Positions 27,418 through 36,065 of a stretch of 64,000 bases of DNA are shown here, in pieces. The stretch lies in contig CAWGQC010000004.1 in assembly GCA_963824645.1 (NCBI GenBank), positions 310,001 through 374,000 on the forward strand, given 5' to 3'. The DNA is from Bog-756 sp963824645 (GTDB lineage Bacteria > Actinomycetota > Acidimicrobiia > Acidimicrobiales > RAAP-2). The notes beneath the pieces were generated by a model, which had not been told where the DNA came from, made no database searches, and was given only the letters and a program-made list of their open reading frames with translations. Made by a program: the position numbers and the translations under genes. The number at the start of each line of letters is the position of its first letter. The first letter of the stretch is position 1.

Positions 27418-27846
27418 TCAGCCGGTCCCGGGGGCTCCTTCGAGTGCCTTGGTCAGCAACCCCTGAAGCTCAACTCGCTCGCTGCTGGTCAGCGAGGCCA
27501 GGACCTCGTCCTCCACACTTTCGATGCCGCGTTCGGCATTCTCGAACGCAGCCAACCCCTCCGCGGTGATCTCGACCAGGTGCCGGCGTCGGTCTGCCGG
27601 GTCGCGACGCCGGTAGGCGAACCCCCCCGATTCGAGTTCGTTGAGGAGGAGGACCAGGTTGTTGGCATCGATGCACAGCGCTTCGCCGAGGTCCTGCTGC
27701 GGTATGGGACTGTGCTCGCGCAGGTGGGCGAGCATGACGAACTCCTTCAACCGCATACCCAGGAGATCCTCCGAAGTGCGGCGGTAGACGACTCTCGACA
27801 GCTGGGTCACCAAAACCGTCACCCCAGGCGTCGTCGTGGTCGGCAT
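27418..27846 (-). CDS. MarR-family transcriptional repressor
   Basis: A 142-residue winged-helix regulator. The DNA-recognition part is IPQQDLGEALCIDANNLVLL with wing RRRDPADRRRHLVEITAEG, followed by the dimerisation helix. It is divergent from a 14-TM drug transporter, a classic repressor/efflux pairing. The ATG is the likely transcription start: a perfect TATAAT (27859-27854) ends 7 nt upstream, so the message is leaderless. A dyad (ATAGTC-N8-GACTAT) overlaps that -10, consistent with autorepression. Confidence 0.93.
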   Translation of the reverse strand: MPTTTTPGVTVLVTQLSRVVYRRTSEDLLGMRLKEFVMLAHLREHSPIPQQDLGEALCIDANNLVLLLNELESGGFAYRRRDPADRRRHLVEITAEGLAAFENAERGIESVEDEVLASLTSSERVELQGLLTKALEGAPGTG

Positions 27847-27938
27847 GGCCGGTATTATAGTCGAAACGGAGACTATCCTGTCAGTTTGACACTCACTATG
27901 TTAGTGACTATCAATGGTTGGGGAACCTCGATCCCGCC
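27847..27938. promoter_or_regulatory. marR/MFS divergent promoters with two perfect operator dyads
   Basis: Dyad 1: ATAGTC (27857-27862), 8-bp spacer, GACTAT (27871-27876), covering the leftward TATAAT. Dyad 2: TCACTA (27893-27898), TGT, TAGTGA (27902-27907), lying exactly between a rightward TTGACA (27886-27891) and a TATCAA -10 (27909-27914) with a 17-bp spacer. Both arms of each dyad match perfectly. The two dyads share TAGT/ACTA core triplets, so one MarR dimer type could bind both and shut off both genes. Confidence 0.75.
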
Positions 27939-29450
27939 ATGACCAAGGAGTCCGCCATCCCCTCGACCTTCACCGCCTTCGTGCACGCCCGGCGCCGCTG
28001 GATCGCGCTCATCGTCGTCTGCTTCGCCATGTTGATGAACATCCTGGACCAGACCATCGTGAACGTGGCCTTACCTACCATCCAGCGCGACCTCCACTTC
28101 ACCCAGGCCTCATTGGCCTGGGTCATCGACGCCTACCTGATCACCTTCGCCGGCACGCTTCTACTGGCCGGTCGACTGGGCGACCTCATCGGTCGCAAGA
28201 AGGTCTTTCTGGTCGGCGTGGCGCTGTTCACCGCAGCTTCCATCGCCTGCGGCGCCGCCGACAGTCAAATCCTTCTCATCTCGGCCCGGTTCGTCCAGGG
28301 GCTGGGTGCCGCCCTTTCGTCATCAGTCATCCTGGCCATCATCGTGGCCGACTTCCCCATCCCCCGCGAGCGGGCCAAGGCCATGAGCTCCTACATCATC
28401 GTCGCCGTCGGTGGAGGCTCACTCGGACTCCTGATCGGCGGATACGTCACCCAGGCACTCAGTTGGCACTGGATTTTCTTCATTAACATCCCCATCGGCG
28501 TGGCCACCTTTGTGGCGGGAGTGGCCCTGATCGAGGAGAACGTCGGTGTCGGGTTTCGGGCCGGCTTGGACATCGCCGGTGCCATCCTCAGCACCGCCGG
28601 TTTGATGCTGGGTGTCTACGCCATTGTCAGTTCGAGCCAGTACGGCTGGGACTCGACCCACACCCTGGTCTTCGGGGCCGCCGCGTTGGTGGTCCTGGCC
28701 GCCTTCCTCCTCCTCGAGAGCCGCCTGGCCACGCCGATGATGCCGATGCCCGTCATGCGTTCTCCAGGCCTGCTCAGTTCGAGCCTGGTGAGGGGGCTGA
28801 TGGTCATCGGCATGTACAGCACCTTCTTCATCGGTGTCCTCTACTTCCAGCACGTACTCGGTTACGACCCCATTCGGACCGGTTTGGCCTTCCTGCCCCA
28901 GACGCTCTGCGTGGCCTTGATGTCGGCCGGACTGACCACCCGCATCATGAACGTGTTGAAACCGAAGTGGACCGCCCTGATGGGCCTGGCCGTCCTCAGC
29001 ATCGGTCTCACCCTTTTCATCACCTCAGGTGTTCATACCGCCTATTTCCCCCACATCTTCCTGGCCGTGCTGCTGGTTGGTCTGGGTGCGGCCACCGCCT
29101 TCACGCCGTTGCTGACCATGGCGGTGGCCAACGTCCCCGCCAAAGACGCCGGGATCGGTTCGGGAATCGTGAATGTCTCCCAACAGGTGGCAGCGGGACT
29201 GTCGGTGGCCGTACTCGGAGCGGTGTCCAGCAGCCGAACGGCGACCCTGCTGGCCCACGGAAGATCGGTGCTCAGCGCCCTGGACGGTGGCTATCGTCTG
29301 GCCTTCGGCATCGCTCTGGCCAGCGTGCTCACCGGGATAGTGCTCGGTTTGGTCATTCTCAAACCAACCAGTGAGCCGGACGAGGACCCGGAGGTCGTCG
29401 ACGCAGCGGAGAATGCGATAGCCGAGACGATGATCGCCGAGGTGCTGTGA
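27939..29450 (+). CDS. MFS drug:H+ antiporter, DHA2 (EmrB/QacA, 14-TM) family
   Basis: A 503-residue efflux transporter with about 14 hydrophobic helices. DHA2 signatures: LDQTIVNVALPTIQRDL in TM1 (motif D1), the A-motif loop GRLGDLIGRKKVFLVG between TM2 and TM3, and RFVQGLGAALSSSVILAII with GGSLGLLIGGYV (motif C) in TM5. The ATG is preferred to an in-frame TTG 21 nt upstream, which lies next to the -10 box. Control by the divergent MarR protein is likely. The drug range is unknown; EmrB/QacA-type pumps export hydrophobic or cationic compounds. Confidence 0.92.
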   Translation: MTKESAIPSTFTAFVHARRRWIALIVVCFAMLMNILDQTIVNVALPTIQRDLHFTQASLAWVIDAYLITFAGTLLLAGRLGDLIGRKKVFLVGVALFTAASIACGAADSQILLISARFVQGLGAALSSSVILAIIVADFPIPRERAKAMSSYIIVAVGGGSLGLLIGGYVTQALSWHWIFFINIPIGVATFVAGVALIEENVGVGFRAGLDIAGAILSTAGLMLGVYAIVSSSQYGWDSTHTLVFGAAALVVLAAFLLLESRLATPMMPMPVMRSPGLLSSSLVRGLMVIGMYSTFFIGVLYFQHVLGYDPIRTGLAFLPQTLCVALMSAGLTTRIMNVLKPKWTALMGLAVLSIGLTLFITSGVHTAYFPHIFLAVLLVGLGAATAFTPLLTMAVANVPAKDAGIGSGIVNVSQQVAAGLSVAVLGAVSSSRTATLLAHGRSVLSALDGGYRLAFGIALASVLTGIVLGLVILKPTSEPDEDPEVVDAAENAIAETMIAEVL

Positions 29451-29472
29451 CCCGCCCCGGCCTCCCTGCTTC

Positions 29473-29964
29473 CTATCGCACAATCTCGACCAGGAGCACC
29501 CAGGCGTTGATCGATGCCAGCACAAAGGCCAGCACGATGGCAGCCAGAACCCAGTAGAGACCGCCACCCCCGCCCGCGTTGAGGCTGAGCCCACCCCCGA
29601 CCAAGGCCAGGCCGGGCAACAGGAGGGAGACCAAGGGCTCGAGGGTCCACGAAATGGGCTCGTCGGTCGCATGTTTGCGAAGGGTGACCCAGACGGCCTG
29701 AACGGCCACGGCCACCCCGACGGCGACAATCTCCCACCCCAGGACCCGGTTGCTCTGCCCAGGGGCCAGAGCGAAGGCGGACACCACCAGAGCGCTCAGC
29801 AAGATTCCGAGAGTCCCAGCCGCCCGGCCGGGCAGGTGCGGGAACTCGAGGATGTGCTCGAGGTTGATCGAAATGGTGACGAACAAGAGCCCCAGCAAAG
29901 CCGCCGATGCCCCGATGGAACCGACGAAGAAGTCATGCCATTCGACCGGGTTGAACGCAGCCAT
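29473..29964 (-). CDS. Hypothetical membrane protein, four predicted helices
   Basis: A 163-residue protein with about four membrane helices: ASAALLGLLFVTISINLEHI near the N-terminus, AAGTLGILLSALVVSAFAL, VLGWEIVAVGVAVAVQAVWV, then two helices at the C-terminus around LVSLLLPGLALVGGGLSL and YWVLAAIVLAFVLASINAWV. The opening EWHDFFVGSIGASAALLGLL recurs in an uncharacterised actinobacterial family. The ATG is the first good methionine before that conserved part. It is convergent with the MFS gene. Confidence 0.75.
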   Translation of the reverse strand: MAAFNPVEWHDFFVGSIGASAALLGLLFVTISINLEHILEFPHLPGRAAGTLGILLSALVVSAFALAPGQSNRVLGWEIVAVGVAVAVQAVWVTLRKHATDEPISWTLEPLVSLLLPGLALVGGGLSLNAGGGGGLYWVLAAIVLAFVLASINAWVLLVEIVR

Positions 29965-30181
29965 GGCGGAAGCTTTGCACTTCACCGCACCCGGGGCGGT
30001 CAGGGCGGCGGCCACACCTGGTATGACCGCCAAGACCCCCACCGCATGCAGCCCGAGGTCCCGGAGTATGTGAATCGATCTGCTGCCGCCTGTGCCGAAG
30101 GGACCCACCGTCCCCCTGCGGCCGACTGAATCGGCGGCGGCAAAGTGCACGCCGGACGGCGACTGACGTTCACCTGGCTGG

Positions 30182-31198
30182 CTACCGGCTCGGCAGCGAC
30201 CGCGGTAACCCGAACCAGGGGAGCACACTGTTCTCGAAACGGGTCAGGGCGCAGATCCGGTCACCGGTGACGGCGAGGACGAAGAGGCCCACCCCGTGGC
30301 TGACGTCTTCAGGGCCACGCACGTAGGCTCCGAACGCCGGCTGACCGTTGGATCGTGTCGGTACGAGCTCGAACCTCCGACCCGAGCCGAAGATGCTGGC
30401 GCAGAAGCGGGCCACGGCGTCTCTACCCTCGTATTCGAATGGCATCGGTGGCATCGACATGAAGACGTCGTCGGTGAGGAGGGCCACCAGCGCGTCGAGA
30501 TCGGCCGACTCCCAGGCGCTGACGAACTTGCCCACGATGGCATCCTCGGCGCCCGAGTCGGCCGCGGGCGCAGGTCCGAGGTCGGTGGCCGGCGACCACC
30601 GCCGTTGCAAGTTGGCCCGCCCCCGCTTGAGAGCGCTGGTGACCGATTCGACCGTCACGCCCAACATGTCGGCCACTTCACTAGCCGGGTAGCCGAGGAC
30701 GTCTCGCAGCACCACCACGGCCAACTGTCGGGGCGGCAGGATCTGCAGGGCGGTGACGAAGGCCAGGGAGATCGATTCGTTCAGCTCGAAGCGGGCCTCC
30801 GGGCCGAGCGGCCCGCCCGTGGCCTCTCCGAGGAAGGCATCGGGATAGGGCTCGAGCCAGACCACTTCGCCCAGCCGCGACGGCGCCGGCGGTTCAACCT
30901 TGGGCACGTCCCACTCCTTGGCCGGACGTCGGCTGGCCGATCGTCGGGCGTTGAGGCATCGGTTGGTGGCGATCTGGTAGAGCCAGGTACGCAGGGAGGA
31001 ACGTCCCTCGAACCCTCCGAAGCCCTTCCAGGCAGCCAGCAGGGTCTCTTGGAGGGCATCCTCGGCATCCTGGAAGGACCCGAGCATCCGATAGCAGTGC
31101 ACCTGCAGCTCTCGACGGTGCGGTTCGGTCAGCTGGCGGAACGCGGCGTCGTCGCCGGCCCGCGCCATCGAGATCAAATCGGCCGTCACTGCTGTCAC
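30182..31198 (-). CDS. ECF-type sigma factor with C-terminal SnoaL-like domain (SigG/TIGR02960 type)
   Basis: A 338-residue sigma factor. Region 2: LQVHCYRMLGSFQDAEDALQ and TLLAAWKGFGGFEGRSSLRT. Region 4: LQILPPRQLAVVVLRDVLGY and ASEVADMLGVTVESVTSALK. The last 120 residues form a SnoaL/NTF2-like domain (FVSAWESADLDALVALLTDD, AVARFCASIF), which in this group modulates sigma activity and can replace a separate anti-sigma factor. GTG is chosen because GAGGAG lies just upstream; an ATG near 31241 is possible. Divergent from a RibD/DHFR-like reductase, a frequent pairing that suggests it as a target. Confidence 0.88.
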   Translation of the reverse strand: MTAVTADLISMARAGDDAAFRQLTEPHRRELQVHCYRMLGSFQDAEDALQETLLAAWKGFGGFEGRSSLRTWLYQIATNRCLNARRSASRRPAKEWDVPKVEPPAPSRLGEVVWLEPYPDAFLGEATGGPLGPEARFELNESISLAFVTALQILPPRQLAVVVLRDVLGYPASEVADMLGVTVESVTSALKRGRANLQRRWSPATDLGPAPAADSGAEDAIVGKFVSAWESADLDALVALLTDDVFMSMPPMPFEYEGRDAVARFCASIFGSGRRFELVPTRSNGQPAFGAYVRGPEDVSHGVGLFVLAVTGDRICALTRFENSVLPWFGLPRSLPSR

Positions 31199-31348
31199 CG
31201 TCTCCTCTATGTGCGTGCCTCGCGGTACTCCCATCCTCATATAGACACCGGTCGGCGGGCGAACTGGGCGGTTGGCGGGCGCCCAATTTCCGGAGGTGGC
31301 GGTGTCTTCATCACCGGCAATGCACGACACCTACCGAGGAGAACGAAG

Positions 31349-31927
31349 ATGGGAAAGTTAGTGATCAGCACCAACGTCTCGCTGGACGGAGTGGTCCAGG
31401 ACCCGGACGGCCAGGAGGGTTTCCGGCTGGGCGGCTGGTTCGCCCAGTTCGGGGGCAAGGATCTCGAGGAATGGGGCCAGGTCATGCTCGAAGAGGCGGT
31501 GGGATCCGAGGCGCTGTTGCTGGGTCGGCGCAGTGATGAGTGGTTTGCTACCAGATGGTCGGACAGGACCGGACCGTGGGCGGACAGGTTGAACGGCATG
31601 CCCAAGTACGTCGTGTCCTCGACCCTGAAGCACGCCCGGTGGAAGAACGCAACCGTCCTGAAGGGCGACGCCGTGGCCCAGGTGGCGAAATTGAAGCAAG
31701 AGCTGGACGGAGAGATCATCGTTTACGCCAGCTATCAACTCGGCCGGGCTCTGATCGGGCACGATCTGGTCGATGAGATTCGGTTGTGCGTGTTTCCGGT
31801 CGTGCTCGGGGCGGGCGAACGCCTCTTCGGCGATACGACTGACCAAAAGGCCATGCACCTGGTCGACGCCCGGACCGTGGGTGAGGGCATCGTCTCCATC
31901 ACCTACGAAGTCGTCCGGGACGAATAG
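31349..31927 (+). CDS. RibD C-terminal/dihydrofolate-reductase-like protein
   Basis: A 192-residue Rossmann-like reductase: GKLVISTNVSLDGVVQDPDG, LLLGRRSDEWFA, PKYVVSSTLKHARW, DGEIIVYASYQLGRALIGHD, and LVDEIRLCVFPVVLGAGERL, all typical of the RibD_C family. NADPH-dependent reduction is expected; the substrate is unknown because stand-alone members are diverse and most are not riboflavin enzymes. GAGGAG precedes the ATG by 7 nt. Divergent from the SnoaL-type sigma factor. Confidence 0.85.
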   Translation: MGKLVISTNVSLDGVVQDPDGQEGFRLGGWFAQFGGKDLEEWGQVMLEEAVGSEALLLGRRSDEWFATRWSDRTGPWADRLNGMPKYVVSSTLKHARWKNATVLKGDAVAQVAKLKQELDGEIIVYASYQLGRALIGHDLVDEIRLCVFPVVLGAGERLFGDTTDQKAMHLVDARTVGEGIVSITYEVVRDE

Positions 31928-32042
31928 ACGGCCCGCGTCCTCCTATTTCTGTGGTCGGCTCAACTTCGCTGGGTCGACCTCGACCCCGTCCGCGGTCCGC
32001 CCTCCCACCACGACCAGCCCGCAAGGCGCAGCACAAACCAGA

Positions 32043-32085
32043 GGCCGGTGGCGACGCCCGGACAAGTCGGGCGTCGCCACCGGCC
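32043..32085. terminator. Perfect 18-bp stem, 7-nt loop, two-way terminator
   Basis: GGCCGGTGGCGACGCCCG and its exact reverse complement flank the loop GACAAGT. It sits between the convergent RibD-like gene and the beta-propeller gene, 15 bp from the latter's stop. There is no T-tract, so termination would rest on the very stable stem. Its length and perfection are exceptional in this window. Confidence 0.85.
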
Positions 32086-32099
32086 AAGTACCGATTGGG

Positions 32100-33257
32100 C
32101 TAGAAGGCGACGATGCCTTCGCCCCCAACCGCGGCTGGTACGGACACTGATCCGATCTCGGTGAGCGATCCGTTGGCGTTGACGGCAAACGCATCGACTA
32201 CCCCGTGTCCGCCGGTCTGGACGTAGAGGAACTGTCCACCGGCCGAGGCAGAGGCGTCGACCGTACCCGGATCAGTGGTCGTCTGGCCGAGCAGAGCGAG
32301 CTGGCCGATGGGGCTTTCGTGGTAGCCGCTCACCGTGCCGCTCCCCGCGTTGGAGGCGTAGAAGTAGGCACCCGCAGGGGCGACCCAGCAGGTGGCCGAC
32401 TGAGTACTCGAAACGGCGTCGAGTTCGGCGACCGTCCCGTTAGCGCTGAGGCTGTAGGTCACCAGCGAGCCGAGGCCCGTGTCGGCGACAACCAGGTTGC
32501 CGGCCGAGTCGAAGGTGACGGCAAAGGGCAGCGCACCCGGTTCGACGTTTACCACCGGTCTCGGTGACAGCTCGCCGAAGAACCCGACGTGGAACACGTC
32601 GATAGCGTTGGTGCTGGCCTTGGTCGTCACGATCAACTGGGAACCGTCAGGCGAAAAAGCCACTTGTCCGGGCGTGTGGGTGTACTGGGTGGCGTCGGTG
32701 GGGATCGTCAAGCCCAGGTTGCGGTTGGAGCCGGGCAGCGGGAACAGACGACCGAGGGCGGCTACGTAGCCTTGGACGCTGCCGCCGTTCTCGGCGTTGA
32801 GGGCATAGACCAGGTTTCCGTGGACAGCCACGCTCACGGGGAACACCCCACCCGAGCCGACCACCTGGCGGAGGGACAAATGGTCGCCGTACACCGAGAA
32901 GACGGACACGCTATTGCTGCCGGCGTTGACGGCGTAGAGCGAGCCATCGCCCTGGTTGTAGGCCAGAGAACCCTGGGATGCGGTGTGATCCACCACCGAG
33001 CCGTTCAGTACCCCGCCTAGCCCGCCGGTGTTGTAGGCGCCAGCCTCGGTCAGAGCACCGTTGTCAGCCCTTTGATAGGCGACGACCTGGTTTCCCGTGG
33101 TGTTGTCCGTCTCAACGAATACGGCGTGGTAGGCGGCCTCTCCGGTGAAGTGTCCACCCGAGGGAAAGCCATCAGCCCCGGCGGCAGCCGGCATCACTAA
33201 GGCGGACAGGCCCAGAACCGCCCCGGCGGCCACGGCCAATCGTATGAATCGTCTCAT
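32100..33257 (-). CDS. Secreted beta-propeller protein (lactonase/YncE-like)
   Basis: A 385-residue exported protein. A Sec signal peptide is clear (MRRFIRLAVAAGAVLGLSAL then VMPAAAGADG). The mature part has repeated propeller blades with motifs such as GSLAYNQGDGSLYAVNAGSN, VAVHGNLVYALN, GQVAFSPDGSQLIVTT and VTFDSAGNLVVADTGLGSLV, as in the lactonase_7/YncE-like families. GGAG lies 6 nt before the ATG. No enzymatic residues can be assigned. It is divergent from an ECF sigma factor gene, so sigma control is possible. Confidence 0.85.
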   Translation of the reverse strand: MRRFIRLAVAAGAVLGLSALVMPAAAGADGFPSGGHFTGEAAYHAVFVETDNTTGNQVVAYQRADNGALTEAGAYNTGGLGGVLNGSVVDHTASQGSLAYNQGDGSLYAVNAGSNSVSVFSVYGDHLSLRQVVGSGGVFPVSVAVHGNLVYALNAENGGSVQGYVAALGRLFPLPGSNRNLGLTIPTDATQYTHTPGQVAFSPDGSQLIVTTKASTNAIDVFHVGFFGELSPRPVVNVEPGALPFAVTFDSAGNLVVADTGLGSLVTYSLSANGTVAELDAVSSTQSATCWVAPAGAYFYASNAGSGTVSGYHESPIGQLALLGQTTTDPGTVDASASAGGQFLYVQTGGHGVVDAFAVNANGSLTEIGSVSVPAAVGGEGIVAF

Positions 33258-33486
33258 TGCATCTCCTTCGGATCGAAATGTTTCTCTCGAGCCACAGTCC
33301 CCGGTGGGGGGTAGTGCGTTACGTAAGGCTGGGATGGGCCGACCGGCTCGCCCGGGGCGTAACGCGGCCACCGTTGTCGGGGACTGAAGAGGTATGCGGG
33401 GAGTCCACCGATCATCGCCATTCGAGGCCGAAGGAGCCGGGCGGGCGACGTTCCCTGTCCGGCGTACGGGCTCTACGCTCCCGGTG

Positions 33487-34074
33487 GTGGAGAGGGAGAC
33501 CGAGTTGGTTGGCCGTCTACGTAACGGCGACGAGGAAGCGTTCGTGATTCTGATCGGCCGATACCAACAGCCCATGTTGCGGTTGGCTCGGTCCATGGTT
33601 CCCAATCAGGCGGTGGCCGAAGAAGCCGTACAGGAGACGTGGATGGGTGTGGTCCGAGGAATCGATCGGTTCGAGGGTCGGTCGTCACTGAAGACGTGGC
33701 TGTTCCGGATTCTGATCAACCGAGCCCGTTCTGCCGGTTCCCATGAACATTCGACTGCATCCATCGAGTCTCTCCACACCGTCGACCCGGACCGTTTCGA
33801 CGCCCAGGGCCAGTGGGCCGATCCACTCGATCGGTGGGTGGAGCGGGCCGAAGACCGCATCGACGCGGCGCGCTGGCTGCCGGTTCTCAAAACTGCCCTC
33901 GAGGATCTTCCGCCCCGCCAGCGCCAGGTGGTCATACTGCGCGATGTCGAAGGACTCACCAGCGACGAGGCCTGCGATCTGCTCGGGATCAGTGCGGGTA
34001 ACCAGCGAATCCTGCTCCACCGTGGACGCGGTCGTTTGCGGGGAATCCTCGAAACCCAGGTGGGGAGGGGCTGA
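33487..34074 (+). CDS. ECF RNA polymerase sigma factor
   Basis: A 195-residue sigma factor. Region 2 shows ELVGRLRNGDEEAFVILIGR, LRLARSMVPNQAVAEEAVQE and TWMGVVRGIDRFEGRSSLKT; region 4 shows LEDLPPRQRQVVILRDVEGL and SDEACDLLGISAGNQRILLH. GTG is used because TACGCT lies 7 nt upstream (leaderless). A zinc-finger gene follows 3 bp after the stop and is the probable anti-sigma factor. It may read the divergent propeller gene, but no duplicated promoter motif was confirmed. Confidence 0.92.
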   Translation: MERETELVGRLRNGDEEAFVILIGRYQQPMLRLARSMVPNQAVAEEAVQETWMGVVRGIDRFEGRSSLKTWLFRILINRARSAGSHEHSTASIESLHTVDPDRFDAQGQWADPLDRWVERAEDRIDAARWLPVLKTALEDLPPRQRQVVILRDVEGLTSDEACDLLGISAGNQRILLHRGRGRLRGILETQVGRG

Positions 34075-34077
34075 TCG

Positions 34078-34332
34078 ATGCTCTCGTTACGCCGTAAGGA
34101 CATCGTGTGCCAACGTGCGGTGGAACTGGTCACCGACTACCTGGAGGGAGCGCTCTCCCGTCGGGAGCGACGACGGTTCGAGGCTCACCTTCGGGCCTGT
34201 CCCAACTGCTCGGCCTATCTGGAGCAGATAAGGATCACCATCCAGTGGTCCGGGACGATCGAGCCGGAAGATCTGACTCCGGAGGCCCGACGGGACCTCA
34301 CCGATCTCTACCGGCGTTGGCGCTCGGACTGA
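34078..34332 (+). CDS. Putative zinc-finger anti-sigma factor (soluble, zf-HC2)
   Basis: An 84-residue protein with the ZAS-type motif: CQRAVELVTDYLEGALSRRE, then RRFEAHLRACPNCSAYLEQI with HxxxCxxC. It has no membrane helix, so it would be a cytoplasmic, redox- or ligand-responsive anti-sigma. It is 3 bp downstream of the ECF sigma gene, the standard order for the pair. The C-terminal 30 residues are acidic and helical. Confidence 0.88.
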   Translation: MLSLRRKDIVCQRAVELVTDYLEGALSRRERRRFEAHLRACPNCSAYLEQIRITIQWSGTIEPEDLTPEARRDLTDLYRRWRSD

Positions 34333-34536
34333 GTCCTCGCCGCCAGGGCTCTGCCGCCACTGGCACCCTCAACCAACCGGTGGTGGTAGCTACCCCCAAC
34401 CGTCCGGCCGACGATGGCTCCAGACCTCAGCTTGATCGGTTCGTTGGGTGGGACGGGACATTACCGACGTCCTGAGACCGGTGAGTCATTTCGACGCCCT
34501 GCCCGGCGCGGGTGGACTCGGCACCTACCGATCCCG

Positions 34537-34962
34537 TTACGATGGAGGTAGGTCGGCGTAGTACGGAATTCGGGCCTGCTGGAGAGCGGGAGTGAGTCGC
34601 TGGCGCACCCAATCAGCACCACGGTGTTCGACAATCCAGAGGGCCATGCATCCGTCGATCGTGCGAACGGTGATGTCGGTGATCTGCTTCGGTCTGGAAG
34701 CGTGCTTGGTGACCAGCGGTTGAGTACCGAAGGCCATAAGGGTCTGCGCGTCCGTTCCACCGAACTCACGCTCCGTGACATCAATGCTGGTCACTCTGGT
34801 CAAGGGGATGGCATGGGTAAGGTGCAACTCGCCGTGACCAATTTTGCCATCCTCAATCCAGAGGTGGCGTCCTTTCCCCCCTAGCTCGGGGTTGCCTCCC
34901 CGGTATTCGCAGGTGACAGGAAAGCCGATCGTGACCCTCACGGAATTGCCCTGGGCCTGCAC
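34537..34962 (-). CDS. Hypothetical protein, PH-domain-like character
   Basis: A 141-residue protein with a beta-rich body (VRVTIGFPVTCEYRGGNPEL, GRHLWIEDGKIGHGELHLTH, AIPLTRVTSIDVTEREFGG) and a C-terminal helix (HRGADWVRQRLTPALQQARI). The pattern of strands with a final helix and the ITDITVRTIDG strand resembles bacterial pleckstrin-homology-like proteins, but this is only an impression. The start is GTG. TAGAAA lies 6 nt upstream, an imperfect leaderless -10. About 200 bp to its left contain no gene. Confidence 0.6.
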   Translation of the reverse strand: MQAQGNSVRVTIGFPVTCEYRGGNPELGGKGRHLWIEDGKIGHGELHLTHAIPLTRVTSIDVTEREFGGTDAQTLMAFGTQPLVTKHASRPKQITDITVRTIDGCMALWIVEHRGADWVRQRLTPALQQARIPYYADLPPS

Positions 34963-35043
34963 AACGCTTTTCTAACAGGCCTTGGCCCGACCGGCTGGGT
35001 CAGTGGGCCATTGGCATTGGGGCGCCCGGTTTGACGTGCGTGC

Positions 35044-35274
35044 CTACCCCTGTCGAGTCTTTCGCTCGGTTGCCATCGGGAAGTCGGCCAACAGCTCTTC
35101 GGGCCGCGTCGGCCGGACAACGAGGTTTCCGCCACAGTTAGGGCAGCGATCGGCGAGACGATTGTTCACGCAGTCAGAACAGAACGTGCATTCAAATGTA
35201 CAGATGCGAGCACCTTCGGCCCCGTTGGGGAGATCCCGGTCGCACATCTCGCAGTTCGGACGCATCTCAAGCAT
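35044..35274 (-). CDS. DUF1272 zinc-ribbon protein
   Basis: A 76-residue cysteine-rich protein: MLEMRPNCEMCDRDLP, ARICTFECTFCSDCV, DRCPNCGGNLVVRPTRP. The spacing of the CxxC pairs and the LRPNCE-type opening identify DUF1272, a small family likely to bind two zinc ions. GAGG lies 8 nt before the ATG. Function unknown; members often sit near SRPBCC or AraC genes, and an SRPBCC gene lies just upstream here. Confidence 0.88.
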   Translation of the reverse strand: MLEMRPNCEMCDRDLPNGAEGARICTFECTFCSDCVNNRLADRCPNCGGNLVVRPTRPEELLADFPMATERKTRQG

Positions 35275-35402
35275 CGATTACCTCGGAATGGCCGTCGGCA
35301 AAGTGATTCTCCCCTTGAGACGTTCCATACGGGACAATCGTACGACGATTGACCAGCTGCCGACGGCTCGGAGTCTGCCGTCAGGTAGGACGACCGTGAA
35401 GT

Positions 35403-35870
35403 TCAGGCCTCGGCCGCGCCCTTGATGGCGGCCAACGTCACCCCTATGCCGTTCTTCGCCCAGTCACTGCGTAGGCCGATCTCCTTCGCCGCATCGTCGC
35501 CGAACATCTTCTCGAAGAACGCCGAGCCCTCGGGAGGTAGCTCCCAGGTCTCCGTGACCTCGGTCCCTCCGTCCACTGCCACGAATGAGTAGTCCCAGCG
35601 AGCAGCGGTTGGTGGCTCGACCACCGCCCAGGCGAAGTGGCGACCACGCTCGGCGGCGACCACCTCCGAGCGGGTTTCCCATGTTCGCTCGGCGAGCTGG
35701 TTGCGTCCGGTGAACTTGGCACCGACGTGGGGACCGTCACCTTCGTCCCACCAACAGGCTGTGCACATTGGGCTCCACTCGCCCACCCGGGTCACGTCAG
35801 CGACCAAGTCGTAGAGCTCCTCGGGAGAGCGCTTGATGGTGATGGAACCGGACTGGCGGAACGTGTCCAT
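35403..35870 (-). CDS. SRPBCC (START-like) family protein
   Basis: A 155-residue single-domain protein of the polyketide cyclase/START-like fold: SGSITIKRSPEELYDLVADV, TRVGEWSPMCTACWW, GAKFTGRNQLAERTWETRSE, VVEPPTAARWDYSFVAVDGG and TEVTETWELPP. The fold forms a hydrophobic cavity for a lipid or aromatic ligand. The ATG precedes the first conserved strand. Divergent from the adenylate cyclase with 195 bp between starts. Ligand unknown. Confidence 0.85.
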   Translation of the reverse strand: MDTFRQSGSITIKRSPEELYDLVADVTRVGEWSPMCTACWWDEGDGPHVGAKFTGRNQLAERTWETRSEVVAAERGRHFAWAVVEPPTAARWDYSFVAVDGGTEVTETWELPPEGSAFFEKMFGDDAAKEIGLRSDWAKNGIGVTLAAIKGAAEA

Positions 35871-36065
35871 CCCGTCAGTATGGCCAATCGGGCCGGAGTT
35901 GTCAGTTGGTCTGGAAGGAACTCCTGCTAGTGCAGATCCGGCGTTCGGAAATGTCGCCATCGGGCCCAATCGGCCGACGCGATCGTGACGGGTGTTGGGT
36001 TGGAATGACGGCCTCCCCGATCCCCGTGCCCGTCGTCCCCGAGCGATGCCGGTAGCGTCTCGGTG

